Assembly: GCA_963803845.1 (NCBI GenBank)
Contig: CAWDNZ010000005.1
Span: 992,001-1,056,000 of the forward strand
Direction: 5' to 3'
DNA length: 64,000 nucleotides
Origin: JABDIY01 sp963803845
GTDB lineage: Bacteria > Actinomycetota > Acidimicrobiia > Acidimicrobiales > SZUA-35
Shown here: piece by piece, positions 8,288-15,981 of the stretch
Position numbering within the stretch: the first letter of the stretch is position 1
Layout: the number at the start of each line of letters is the position of its first letter
The notes under the pieces: generated by a model
Database searches by the model: none
Told to the model about the DNA's origin: nothing
What the model saw: the letters and a program-made list of their open reading frames with translations, nothing else
Made by a program: the position numbers and the translations under genes

Positions 8288-10218
8288 CCGCCACCGCCGC
8301 CCCGGGCGCGGCCTCACGTTCGTTGGTGCTCTCGCGCCGCTGGCTTGCCCTGCTGGCCGTGGCGGCGGGCGTAGCGGTGTTCCAAGTGCTGGGCGACTCG
8401 ATGTCCACCATGGAGGGATCTGATCGACTCTTCCCCGCACTTCTGGACAGGACGTTCGAGGATCCGATTCAAGATGCCGGGGCCTGGCTCCGATCCAATC
8501 GGCTGACCCACCCGATCTTCACCGGTCTGCTCACGCCCTTCAGCAAAGCGGTGGGCGGGGCAATTGACGCAATCGCCGATGCCTTGCTCTGGTTGCCATG
8601 GTTTGTGGTGTTGGGAATCGTGGTGCTCATCCCCGCCCGAGCGGGGGCGTGGAAGTCCGGTCTCGTGGGAGCGATCGCTCTGTTCTACACGGTGCTGATC
8701 GGGCTGTGGGTACCAACAATGCAGACATTGGCGCTGATGTCAGCCGCGGTTCTGTTGGCGGCGATCGTCGGACTACCGCTGGGGATGGTGGCTGCCCTCT
8801 ATCCCCGTTTTGAACAAGTCCTCCGTCCAGTGCTCGACACCGCCCAAACCCTGCCCGCCTTCGTGTACTTCTTGCCTCTGCTCATGTTGTTCGGCATCGG
8901 CAACGTCCCAGGGGCGGTGGCTACCGTTATCTATGCGCTCCCTCCCGTGGTACGGCTCACCACCCTGGGCATAAAACGGGTCCCTCAAGCCGCGGTGGAT
9001 GCGTCCTTGATGTTTGGCGCCACCAGGCGGCAGACGCTTCTCAAGGTGCAGGTGCCTATGGCGGTGCCCACGATCATCACCGGCCTCACCCAGACGATCA
9101 TGCTCTCGCTCGGGGTGGTGGTGCTTGCCACGTTGGTTGGAGCCGACGGACTGGGATCACCGATTCTGCAAACACTCAACTCTCGCCGAACCGGACGCGG
9201 CATCGCCGCTGGTTTGGCAATTGTGGCGGTTGCGATGGTCCTGGATCGAATCTGGAAATCATTCGCAGTGACCGATCGGTCTAAATTCCTTGAACGCCGG
9301 TACCTCGCGTTCGGAGTGGCCGGTCTCTTCGTGGCCGCCCTCGCAGGACGGGGGCTTGGCCTTGCTGCAGCTCCCGATCTTTTCGATTGGTCGTTGTTCG
9401 ACCCGATCGACGATGTCGTGGTCTGGATTCGCGATAATTTCCGCTGGTTCACGCGGCCCTTCAGTGACTCGATCGTTCTCTACCTTTATCTGCCAGCTCG
9501 GGACTTCCTCACCGACACCATGGCATGGCCGTCGATCCTGCTCGTGGTCGGCGCAGCCTGCTGGTGGATCCAGGGCAGGGCATTGGCGGCCTTTTCTGTC
9601 GCCGCCCTAGGGGTCATCGGCCTGATCGGAATGTGGGAACTGTCCATCGACACCCTCGTTCAGGTGATTATCGCCGCCGGTCTCGCCACCCTGATCGCAG
9701 TCCCAATTGGGCTCCTCGTTGGGCGAAGCAAAAAGGCCGAGGCACTTCTGGGACCCGTCCTCGACGGCTTGCAGACGGTGCCTTCACTCGTCTACATCAT
9801 CCCAGCGGTCATCTTCTTCACCGTCGGCGTAGTCCCGGGAATCATCGCCACCGTGCTTTATGCAATGGTGCCTGGCGTACGCATCACGGCATTGGGTATC
9901 CGCGAGGTGCCAGAAGAGAGCATTGAGGCCTCGCGAACGTTTGGGGCAACCCCACGGCAGACCATGCTCGGTGTCAGGGTGCCGCTGGCCGCCCCAACGA
10001 TCATGGCCGGCATCAATCAGGTGATCATGCTGTCACTGGCGATGGTGATCATCAGCGGCCTGGTTGGCGGCGGCGCACTGGGGTTCGAGACGGTGCGCTC
10101 GCTGAAACGAAGTCTGTTCGGCTTCGGGTTCGAGGTGGGTGTCGCTCTGGTCTTGATGGCCATGATTCTCGATCGCTTCACCGAAGCCTGCGCCCAGCGT
10201 CTTCAGCCGCCTGAGTAA
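8284..10218 (+). CDS. betaine-type ABC transporter permease, two permease domains fused in tandem
   Basis: Integral membrane permease of 644 aa, about twice the length of ProW/OpuAB. It contains two homologous BPD_transp_1 domains, near residues 140-330 and 460-640. Each has an EAA loop, LGIKRVPQAAVDASLMFGAT in the first and LGIREVPEESIEASRTFGAT in the second, so both cytoplasmic coupling helices are on one chain. A single polypeptide can therefore form the whole transmembrane pore that is normally a homodimer. It overlaps the ATPase stop by four bases (GTG start). Repeat R2 begins immediately after its stop codon. Confidence 0.92.
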   Translation: MTATAAPGAASRSLVLSRRWLALLAVAAGVAVFQVLGDSMSTMEGSDRLFPALLDRTFEDPIQDAGAWLRSNRLTHPIFTGLLTPFSKAVGGAIDAIADALLWLPWFVVLGIVVLIPARAGAWKSGLVGAIALFYTVLIGLWVPTMQTLALMSAAVLLAAIVGLPLGMVAALYPRFEQVLRPVLDTAQTLPAFVYFLPLLMLFGIGNVPGAVATVIYALPPVVRLTTLGIKRVPQAAVDASLMFGATRRQTLLKVQVPMAVPTIITGLTQTIMLSLGVVVLATLVGADGLGSPILQTLNSRRTGRGIAAGLAIVAVAMVLDRIWKSFAVTDRSKFLERRYLAFGVAGLFVAALAGRGLGLAAAPDLFDWSLFDPIDDVVVWIRDNFRWFTRPFSDSIVLYLYLPARDFLTDTMAWPSILLVVGAACWWIQGRALAAFSVAALGVIGLIGMWELSIDTLVQVIIAAGLATLIAVPIGLLVGRSKKAEALLGPVLDGLQTVPSLVYIIPAVIFFTVGVVPGIIATVLYAMVPGVRITALGIREVPEESIEASRTFGATPRQTMLGVRVPLAAPTIMAGINQVIMLSLAMVIISGLVGGGALGFETVRSLKRSLFGFGFEVGVALVLMAMILDRFTEACAQRLQPPE

Positions 10219-10346
10219 CACTGATTCCGCTCGCCTTCGTTCGTTCCTCACAGCGAATGCTGCGACGGAACAGGGGGTCGCTTCATGCTCGCTCCGCTCG
10301 ACCAAAACAGCAAGCGGCTGCTGCTGTTCAGTCCCTCCGCAGCCTC
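10219..10346. repeat. dispersed intergenic repeat R2, copy 2
   Basis: Same block order and orientation as 6002-6109, with about 20 extra bases in the first half. It fills the entire gap between the permease stop (10218) and the stop of the convergent hydrolase gene (10350), so it probably acts in 3' UTRs. Confidence 0.85.
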
Positions 10347-10349
10347 TCG

Positions 10350-11192
10350 TTAGAGCTCGTTGTCGATTTGGGTGCGAAGCCAGGTGGGGAGGTAGATCGG
10401 GTCGGCGAGATCGTTGGGGTGATGACCGGGCAACGAACTGATAACCGCCAGGGGGAGAAACTCGAAGGCGTAGGTGATGCTCCAGACCAGCAGGTTCCAA
10501 TGGGCCTTGGGCGAGAACAGCTTTCGCTCCACCCACAGCAGGCCCAGCGTGTTGATGAAGGCAAAAAAGGCGAGAACCAGGATGCTGGTGACCGTGCCCA
10601 TCACGTACAAGAAACGATTGCCGCTGAAGGACTCCCACACATCATGCGCGGCACCCTTGTGTTCAACTTCTTCGGCCAGGTGCCACAGGTAGAGCCGGGC
10701 GGCCTCGGGTTCGGCATCGTCGAAGCAGTAGCCGATACGGTCATCAACCCAGCGGGCACCGGCGTAGGCCACGGTCTCAGCCCCGGCGGAGAACGCAACG
10801 CCGAAAGCATCCGATCGGCGATCGAGAAACCGGAAGGTGCCCGCCATCAGCCGCTTCGACCATCCCAGCCCGGGGTGGGCGGCGTACACGCGATCGTTGA
10901 AGCGCTGATGCTGGGCATGGTGTTGCCGCTCCTGGCGGGCAAACGCCAAGGCGGCTGGCCGCACCTCGTCCGGCAGTTGCTCAGCAACTCGTTCTACCGA
11001 GCGCACCACAAACGGTTCCACGTAGGGCATGAGCAGCGAGACACCGTTGGCGGCGCAGGCGAACTCTGGCATCGTTGAATGCCAAGCCAGCGGAAAGTCA
11101 TCGGCGAAACTGATCTTCGGATTGCGGCTGCGAATCCGATGGTCCGGAACCGGCGTAGGGCGCCCGTCTATCGCACCGGTGGGGGAGCTCAC
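10350..11192 (-). CDS. PF10118-type predicted metal-dependent hydrolase
   Basis: About 280 aa, resembling the family annotated as predicted metal-dependent hydrolase (PF10118). It is helical and rich in metal-ligand pairs: RQERQHHAQHQRFND, then HLAEEVEHKGAAHDVWE, with repeated Glu/His at four-helix-bundle spacing like di-iron proteins. A C-terminal hydrophobic region (VMGTVTSILVLAFFAF) suggests membrane association. Several starts are possible. GTG at 11190-11192 follows AGGAAG at proper spacing and is used here; GTG 11231 would add 13 residues. The function within the cell is not known for this family. The gene is convergent with the ABC permease across repeat R2. Confidence 0.75.
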   Translation of the reverse strand: MSSPTGAIDGRPTPVPDHRIRSRNPKISFADDFPLAWHSTMPEFACAANGVSLLMPYVEPFVVRSVERVAEQLPDEVRPAALAFARQERQHHAQHQRFNDRVYAAHPGLGWSKRLMAGTFRFLDRRSDAFGVAFSAGAETVAYAGARWVDDRIGYCFDDAEPEAARLYLWHLAEEVEHKGAAHDVWESFSGNRFLYVMGTVTSILVLAFFAFINTLGLLWVERKLFSPKAHWNLLVWSITYAFEFLPLAVISSLPGHHPNDLADPIYLPTWLRTQIDNEL

Positions 11193-11356
11193 GGTCTTCC
11201 TATCGGGCTGCACCTCGCCATTATGAGGCACCGACCATCGAATCGGACGAACCTCGCCGCCGGGAGGTTCCAGGCCGGCAACCTTGTTTCACACTCGCTG
11301 GGATCCAGGTACTAGTGTGCCTGTAGTCACATGTTTCGGAGAGGAGGCATTGTTGC

Positions 11357-12115
11357 ATGACCGAGTCGAGTAGCGATGGAGCAAAGCGGAGCACCGGGGC
11401 GATGGCTATCGACGAGTCAGCAGCGCATGCTCGGGCCGAGGAAATCCTGGCAAAATCTCAGACGCACAGCGAGGCGATTCATGTCCCGACACCCTCCAAT
11501 CCCGCATTAGCGGTTCCATTCCTCGTCCGGAAAGCGATCGACAGGCTGGCCGGGTTTACGGGATTTCTCACGCAGGTACTCGTGGTGGTCGTTCTTCTCA
11601 TGGTGCTCTGGTCAGTCATCAGTCGGCGGATGGACAAGACCTTCGGTACCAGTCTGATCGTTTCCCAGTTCCAAGAAGGGCAGCGCATGGGGTTCGCCTT
11701 CCTCACTCTGCTCGGTTTGAACTTCGGCCTCCGCGAAGGCGTGAATCCCCGAGTCGATTTCTGGTGGGCGGAGTTTTCGAACCGGCGGAAGGCATTGATC
11801 GATTTCGTCTTCCACCTCTTCCTGTTCCTTCCATTCGCATGGATGGTGATCGGCGTTTTGTGGAATCCCACGCTCCGGTCTGTGACCGGCAACCTCAACG
11901 GTGAATTCGACACCTGGAAGATCTGGGAAACATGGGAGCAGTCTCCCGATGCCGGTGGGATTCCGGTAAGTCCAATCCGAATCATGATCCTCGTCGGGTT
12001 CATCTTGCTCTTGTTGCAGATTCTGGCCGACATCATCAAGAACGGTTTCGTGCTGATCGGGCGCGAAGACCTCGCTGGAATCCACCAGCAGGACGCTCCG
12101 ATCCGAGTGGAGTAG
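11357..12115 (+). CDS. TRAP transporter small permease (DctQ-type)
   Basis: Small membrane subunit of a tripartite ATP-independent transporter, 252 aa. After about 55 soluble residues come four hydrophobic segments (near 70-95, 110-125, 150-175, 205-230), the DctQ topology. NPRVDFWW and the long loop before the last helix are seen in the mannitol/chloroaromatic/keto-acid subfamily. A strong AGGAGG lies nine bases before ATG. It is the first gene of an operon with the large permease five bases downstream and the binding protein after that. Confidence 0.88.
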   Translation: MTESSSDGAKRSTGAMAIDESAAHARAEEILAKSQTHSEAIHVPTPSNPALAVPFLVRKAIDRLAGFTGFLTQVLVVVVLLMVLWSVISRRMDKTFGTSLIVSQFQEGQRMGFAFLTLLGLNFGLREGVNPRVDFWWAEFSNRRKALIDFVFHLFLFLPFAWMVIGVLWNPTLRSVTGNLNGEFDTWKIWETWEQSPDAGGIPVSPIRIMILVGFILLLLQILADIIKNGFVLIGREDLAGIHQQDAPIRVE

Positions 12116-12120
12116 CGGCG

Positions 12121-13059
12121 ATGGGTGACTTGGGTGTGTGGATGGCCTTTGGGATGTTTGTCATCTTCTTGGCCATGATCCTCATCGGTTACAACGTGGC
12201 GTTCTCTTTCGCATCCACGGCGATCGTCTTTTCTTTCCTGGGAAACCTCACTGGTGATTTCAACGCCGATCGTCTCAATCTCCTGGCAGAGCGGTACTTC
12301 AACTCGGTGAGGGACGAGACCCTCCTCGCCGTTCCCTTCTTCGTTCTGATGGGCGCGGTCCTAGAGAAATCGGGACTAGCCGAACGATTGTTGAATGCCA
12401 TCGGCATGCTGATGGGACCGCTCAAAGGTGGCGTGGCAGCCGCAGTTGTCATCGTGGGGACGCTTCTGGCGGCGGCTACAGGTGTGGTGGCGGCCACCGT
12501 GATCGTGATGGGGCTACTGAGCCTGCCCACCATGGTGCGACTCGGGTATGACCACAAGCTGGCGACGGGCGTGATCATCGCCTCCGGTACGTTGGCTCAG
12601 TTGCTGCCGCCATCGATCGTCTTGATTCTCCTAGCTTCCCAGTTGGGCACCGGTATCCTGGGGCTGTTTGCCGGCTCGCTCCTGCCCGGCCTCCTGTTGG
12701 CCTTTCTCTACGCCGCGTATGCGCTGATCATCAGCCAGATTCGCGACGTGGGGCCGGCGATGCCTCCGGAGGAGCGAACTCTGTCCGGCAAGGTACTCGC
12801 CCTCGAAATCGTCTTCTCGGTCATTCCCGTGATTCTGCTCATCATGGCGGTCTTGTTGAGTATCTTCTTCGGTTTGGCTACCCCTACGGAGTCTGGAGTG
12901 GTCGGTGTACTTGGCGCTTTGGTGCTCGGTGTGCTCAACTATTTCTTCGACAAGGCCCTTGTTGCGGCGGGCGCAACCCATGTGACTCCAACATGGCGGC
13001 TCCGAAAAACACGATCACCAGTTCCGTGCGCTCGGCCACCAACATCACGATCCTGGTGA
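12121..13059 (+). CDS. TRAP transporter large permease (DctM-type), N-terminal part of a frameshifted gene
   Basis: Encodes the first about 290 residues of the 12-helix DctM subunit that drives ion-coupled uptake. The start is ATG 12121, five bases after the small-permease stop, behind GGAG. Recognisable family parts are VPFFVLMGAVLEKSGLAERL, AAATGVVAATVIVMG and ASGTLAQLLPPSIVLILLAS. The protein is normal until ALVAAGATHV near 12984, then runs through an Arg/Pro-rich tail that does not look like a membrane protein and stops at 13059. The rest of the transporter continues in another frame from about 12984. One missing base (probably a G in GTGGAC) restores a single 480-aa protein, so this is a recent mutation or a sequencing/assembly error. 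Confidence 0.85.
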   Translation: MGDLGVWMAFGMFVIFLAMILIGYNVAFSFASTAIVFSFLGNLTGDFNADRLNLLAERYFNSVRDETLLAVPFFVLMGAVLEKSGLAERLLNAIGMLMGPLKGGVAAAVVIVGTLLAAATGVVAATVIVMGLLSLPTMVRLGYDHKLATGVIIASGTLAQLLPPSIVLILLASQLGTGILGLFAGSLLPGLLLAFLYAAYALIISQIRDVGPAMPPEERTLSGKVLALEIVFSVIPVILLIMAVLLSIFFGLATPTESGVVGVLGALVLGVLNYFFDKALVAAGATHVTPTWRLRKTRSPVPCARPPTSRSW

Positions 13060-13562
13060 TGACGCTGCTGTTGTGCAGCAACTTCTTCAGTCTCGTCTTC
13101 GACGTTTTGGGCGGTCAGAGGCAGGCTGCCGACTGGCTCAGCGGGATCGGTGGTGGGAAGAACGGTTTCGTATTGGTGGCGATGGTCGCCATCTTTATCT
13201 TGGGGATCAACCTCGAGTTCTTGGAGATCACCTTCATCGTGGTGCCCATCTTCCTCCCGGCCATGGCCGCTCTGGAGTTCACCACCGTCGACCGCGTTTG
13301 GTTCGCAGTATTGATGGCCATCAACCTCAATATGGCGTTCATCAGCCCACCGGTGGGCTTCTCTCTCTTCTATCTTCAAAGCGTTGCCCCTCCAGAGGTG
13401 AAAACCGCCGATATTCACAAGGGCGCTATTCCGTTTATGGTGCTGCAGGGCCTTGCACTGGTAATCATCGGGTTTTTCCCTCAGATCGTCGAAGCATCGT
13501 TTAACTTCTTTATCAACACCCCTGATGCCGTAGAGGCAATCTCTGTGGTTGGAGGGGGCTAG
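12993..13562 (+). CDS. TRAP transporter large permease (DctM-type), C-terminal part of a frameshifted gene
   Basis: Continues the large permease in the -1-shifted frame. MAAPKNTITSSVRSATNIT leads into further helices ending with NLEFLEITFIVVPIFLPA and NMAFISPPVGFSLFYLQSV, both hallmarks of the DctM C-terminal half. The frame is already open before the ATG, matching the point where the N-terminal part goes wrong. Re-initiation at ATG 12993 has no good ribosome-binding site, so as written this half is probably not made efficiently. Its TAG stop is 61 bases before the binding-protein ATG. Confidence 0.85.
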   Translation: MAAPKNTITSSVRSATNITILVMTLLLCSNFFSLVFDVLGGQRQAADWLSGIGGGKNGFVLVAMVAIFILGINLEFLEITFIVVPIFLPAMAALEFTTVDRVWFAVLMAINLNMAFISPPVGFSLFYLQSVAPPEVKTADIHKGAIPFMVLQGLALVIIGFFPQIVEASFNFFINTPDAVEAISVVGGG

Positions 13563-13623
13563 AGAAAGACAAACCGGCCGATTCGAATGGATCGTCGCCA
13601 CTACCAAGAAAGCATGGGGAGAA

Positions 13624-14886
13624 ATGACCGAACCGACAGAGACAATCGAGGCTCAGCTCGACGCTGCCGCCGAGAGAATAGTGAACCGGCGGGGTTTTCT
13701 CGGCAAGGCCGGTCTCGGCGTTGCGGGGTTTGCGGCCAGCGCCAGCATCATGGCGGCCTGTAGCTCGGGCAGCGACAATGCCGGCGATGGCAGTAGTAGT
13801 GACGGAGACGCCGGTGGTGACGGCGCGGCCGATGGTGCTGCCGACGGCGAGACCGTCGATCTGGTACAGGATTCCGACCTTCCCGAGATCGAGTGGGAGA
13901 TGGCCACCAGCTGGCCGCTCTCATTGGACACCATCTTCGGTGGCGCCGTCATCTTTGCCGACACGCTGTCCGAGCTCACCGCGGGCCGGTTCAAGGTCAA
14001 TGCTCGCGCCGCAGGAGAGCTGGCCGGTGGTTTGGAGGTGCTCGATGCCGTGATTTCCGGAGGCGCCGACGCCGGCCACACGGCGTCTTACTATTACGTT
14101 GGTAAGAACCCCGCCAATCAGTTCGGAACGGCCGTACCGTTCGGTCTCACCAGCCGGCAACAGAATGCATGGTTGTACGAGGGGGGTGGCGAACAACTAT
14201 TGAACGATTTCTACGCCGAAGAGTACGGAATCATCGCCTTTGCAGCTGGCAATACAGGCTGTCAGATGGGCGGCTGGTTTGGCAAGGAGATCAATACGGT
14301 GGCCGACCTCAATGGCCTGACCATGCGTATTCCTGGCATTGCGGGCCAGGTGCTGAACAATCTGGGCGGTGAGCAAATCTCGATTCCCGGCGGCGAGATC
14401 ATTACCTCCATCGAGACCGGCGCCATCGACGCCGCCGAGTGGGTTGGGCCCTATGACGACGTGACGCTCGGTCTAGACCAGCTCGGGTCCGACGTCTTCT
14501 ACTACTACCCGGGCTGGTGGGAACCGGGTCCGGCACTTGACGTGCAGTTCCCGTTGGAGAAATGGAACGATCTCCCCGAGGTCTACCAGGCGGCGGTCAA
14601 GGCGGCGGCAAAGGCCGCCAACATTGGGATGATGGCCCGTTATGACAACCTGAACCCCCAATCGATCAAGCAGATCCAGGCCGCCGGAGTGACCGTTCTG
14701 CCCTTCTCTGAAGAGATCATGAACTCGTTCCAAGAGGAGACCGAGAACGTCCTCGATGCCACAGCGGCCGCGAACCCCGATTTCGCCAGCATCCTGGGCC
14801 CATGGCGCACATACCGGGACGACATCCAGGCGTGGCACAGCCTGGCCGAAACCGAATACATGGTCCGCACGGCGCTGGGACGTTAA
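13624..14886 (+). CDS. TRAP transporter substrate-binding lipoprotein (DctP family, Tat-exported)
   Basis: Binding subunit of the TRAP transporter, 420 aa. The start is ATG 13624, behind GGGGAG; the frame is open further upstream inside the permease end, but no signal fits there. The N-terminus carries a twin-arginine motif, NRRGFLGK (Arg22-Arg23), a hydrophobic stretch and a lipobox MAAC with Cys46, so it is probably folded before export and then lipid-anchored. A Gly/Asp/Ser linker follows. YYPGWWEPGP and WVGPYDD match the TakP-like (alpha-keto acid) and mannitol/chloroaromatic binding-protein subgroup. The ligand is therefore plausibly a carboxylate, but this is not proven. Confidence 0.9.
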   Translation: MTEPTETIEAQLDAAAERIVNRRGFLGKAGLGVAGFAASASIMAACSSGSDNAGDGSSSDGDAGGDGAADGAADGETVDLVQDSDLPEIEWEMATSWPLSLDTIFGGAVIFADTLSELTAGRFKVNARAAGELAGGLEVLDAVISGGADAGHTASYYYVGKNPANQFGTAVPFGLTSRQQNAWLYEGGGEQLLNDFYAEEYGIIAFAAGNTGCQMGGWFGKEINTVADLNGLTMRIPGIAGQVLNNLGGEQISIPGGEIITSIETGAIDAAEWVGPYDDVTLGLDQLGSDVFYYYPGWWEPGPALDVQFPLEKWNDLPEVYQAAVKAAAKAANIGMMARYDNLNPQSIKQIQAAGVTVLPFSEEIMNSFQEETENVLDATAAANPDFASILGPWRTYRDDIQAWHSLAETEYMVRTALGR

Positions 14887-14902
14887 CAACGACGAGGTTG
14901 CT

Positions 14903-14932
14903 CGGGGACCCACACCTTGGTGTGGGTCCCCG
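14903..14932. terminator. terminator-like hairpin after the TRAP operon
   Basis: A perfect 13-bp stem (14904-14916 with 14919-14931), extendable by one C-G pair, forms a very tight hairpin 18 bases after the binding-protein stop. The downstream run is only GTGTTT, so it is not a textbook U-tract terminator. Confidence 0.7.
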
Positions 14933-14966
14933 CCGCGTGTTTACCCTCGCCGTGCCACTGAGTACC

Positions 14967-14972
14967 TAGGCT
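14967..14972 (+). promoter_or_regulatory. -10 box for a leaderless GTG start (149-aa membrane protein)
   Basis: TAGGCT, six bases, then GTG at 14979, with no ribosome-binding site. The geometry is identical to the box before the ABC ATPase at 7250. Confidence 0.6.
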
Positions 14973-14978
14973 GAATCC

Positions 14979-15428
14979 GTGCGCCAACGGAACCTTTTGC
15001 GGTCGGTCCAGCGGTTGCTCGACGATGGCGAGCAGATACGGGCTGCTTCCTATGGTTATGCCCGCCACCCCTGGACGATCGCCTACGCCCTCGCCGCCGG
15101 TGGGGCAATGTTCCTCCTGGTGGGTCTCCTCGGCGGGTATAGCGTGCAGAGCCGGGTGCTCCTCGGGGCAATTGCGGCAGCCATCGCGGTCGCCGCAACC
15201 ACCGAGTACCGAATCTTCGCCAGCACCACCAAGGGACTCCTGATTCTCAAGGGAAGCCGTTTGCGGCTCGCTGCCACGAGCGTCCTGAAGCGAGTTGACG
15301 AGGAGACGGAATTTACGCCGGTGGGCGGGAACCTCATCACGGTGGAGTGGCGAATCGACGGCGTGACCTATTCGGTTCCCAAGCGGGCGGATAGCCAGTT
15401 GGCGAAAGTGCTGGCCGATGGTCGGTGA
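14979..15428 (+). CDS. small membrane protein, PH-like tail
   Basis: 149 aa, not recognised with certainty. A short soluble N-terminus (LDDGEQIRAASYGYARHPW) is followed by two closely spaced hydrophobic helices (about residues 33-52 and 57-75). A beta-rich C-terminal domain follows (YRIFASTTKGLLILKGSR, VGGNLITVEWRIDGVTYSV). Two helices plus an EYRIFASTTKGLLIL strand pattern resembles bacterial PH-domain membrane proteins (bPH/YdbS-like), but similarity is weak by eye. The start is fixed by the leaderless box. It is monocistronic, after the TRAP terminator. Confidence 0.65.
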   Translation: MRQRNLLRSVQRLLDDGEQIRAASYGYARHPWTIAYALAAGGAMFLLVGLLGGYSVQSRVLLGAIAAAIAVAATTEYRIFASTTKGLLILKGSRLRLAATSVLKRVDEETEFTPVGGNLITVEWRIDGVTYSVPKRADSQLAKVLADGR

Positions 15429-15466
15429 GGGACCCCCAAGCGGCTATACTTAGGTCGCGGTAGTTG

Positions 15467-15981
15467 GTGGGCCTCAAGACGGGGCTGGCCGGTGCCGATA
15501 GCTACGAAAGCGGTTCGCCGGATTCCGGGTTGGGCGTTGGTCTAGATCAACTGCTGAACGCTCGGACGCAAGCTGGCGAATCCCACCCGATGAGGAGCCA
15601 TTCATCGCCCTTCTAGAGTCCACTGGACCCGCCCGTACAAGGGTCGGCCACAAAGAACAAACACAGCCGACTACAGGCATTGCCCCACCGCCTGACGGTT
15701 TCGACGACGCCCTGCAGCGTCATCTCGACGGCATTGCCAGTGCAGCAGACAAGACGCTGCTGGCCGACAATCGCATCCACTGGATCAACGCACTCGTTCG
15801 CCATCTCGACGAACTGGAGTTCGCCATCGAGGATGCGCGCCGGTATGTCCCGCGACCCACGAAGTTCCTTCTGCTGGATGACCTCAATGATGAGGCCGAT
15901 CGGGTCGACGCCGTTCTCACCGAGCTCGTTGGGCCTCCTCGCCGAGGAGGAAAGAAGCCACCCCCACCGCCGGGGGAAGCC
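15467..15981 (+). other. coding-looking N-terminal extension of the SNF2 gene, with probable frameshift
   Basis: No ATG/GTG/TTG start exists in the SNF2 frame between 15502 and 15982, yet that frame is open and protein-like (DALQRHLDGIASAADK, WINALVRHLDELEFAIEDAR) and joins the helicase through a Pro-rich linker. A second frame opens at GTG 15467, 17 bases downstream of a TATACT box (15445-15450), and reads sensibly to about GESHP near 15588. One missing base there would join it to DEEPFIALLEST in the SNF2 frame. The most economical reading is a 5' part of about 170 codons broken by a one-base deletion. A non-canonical start is the alternative. Confidence 0.5.
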
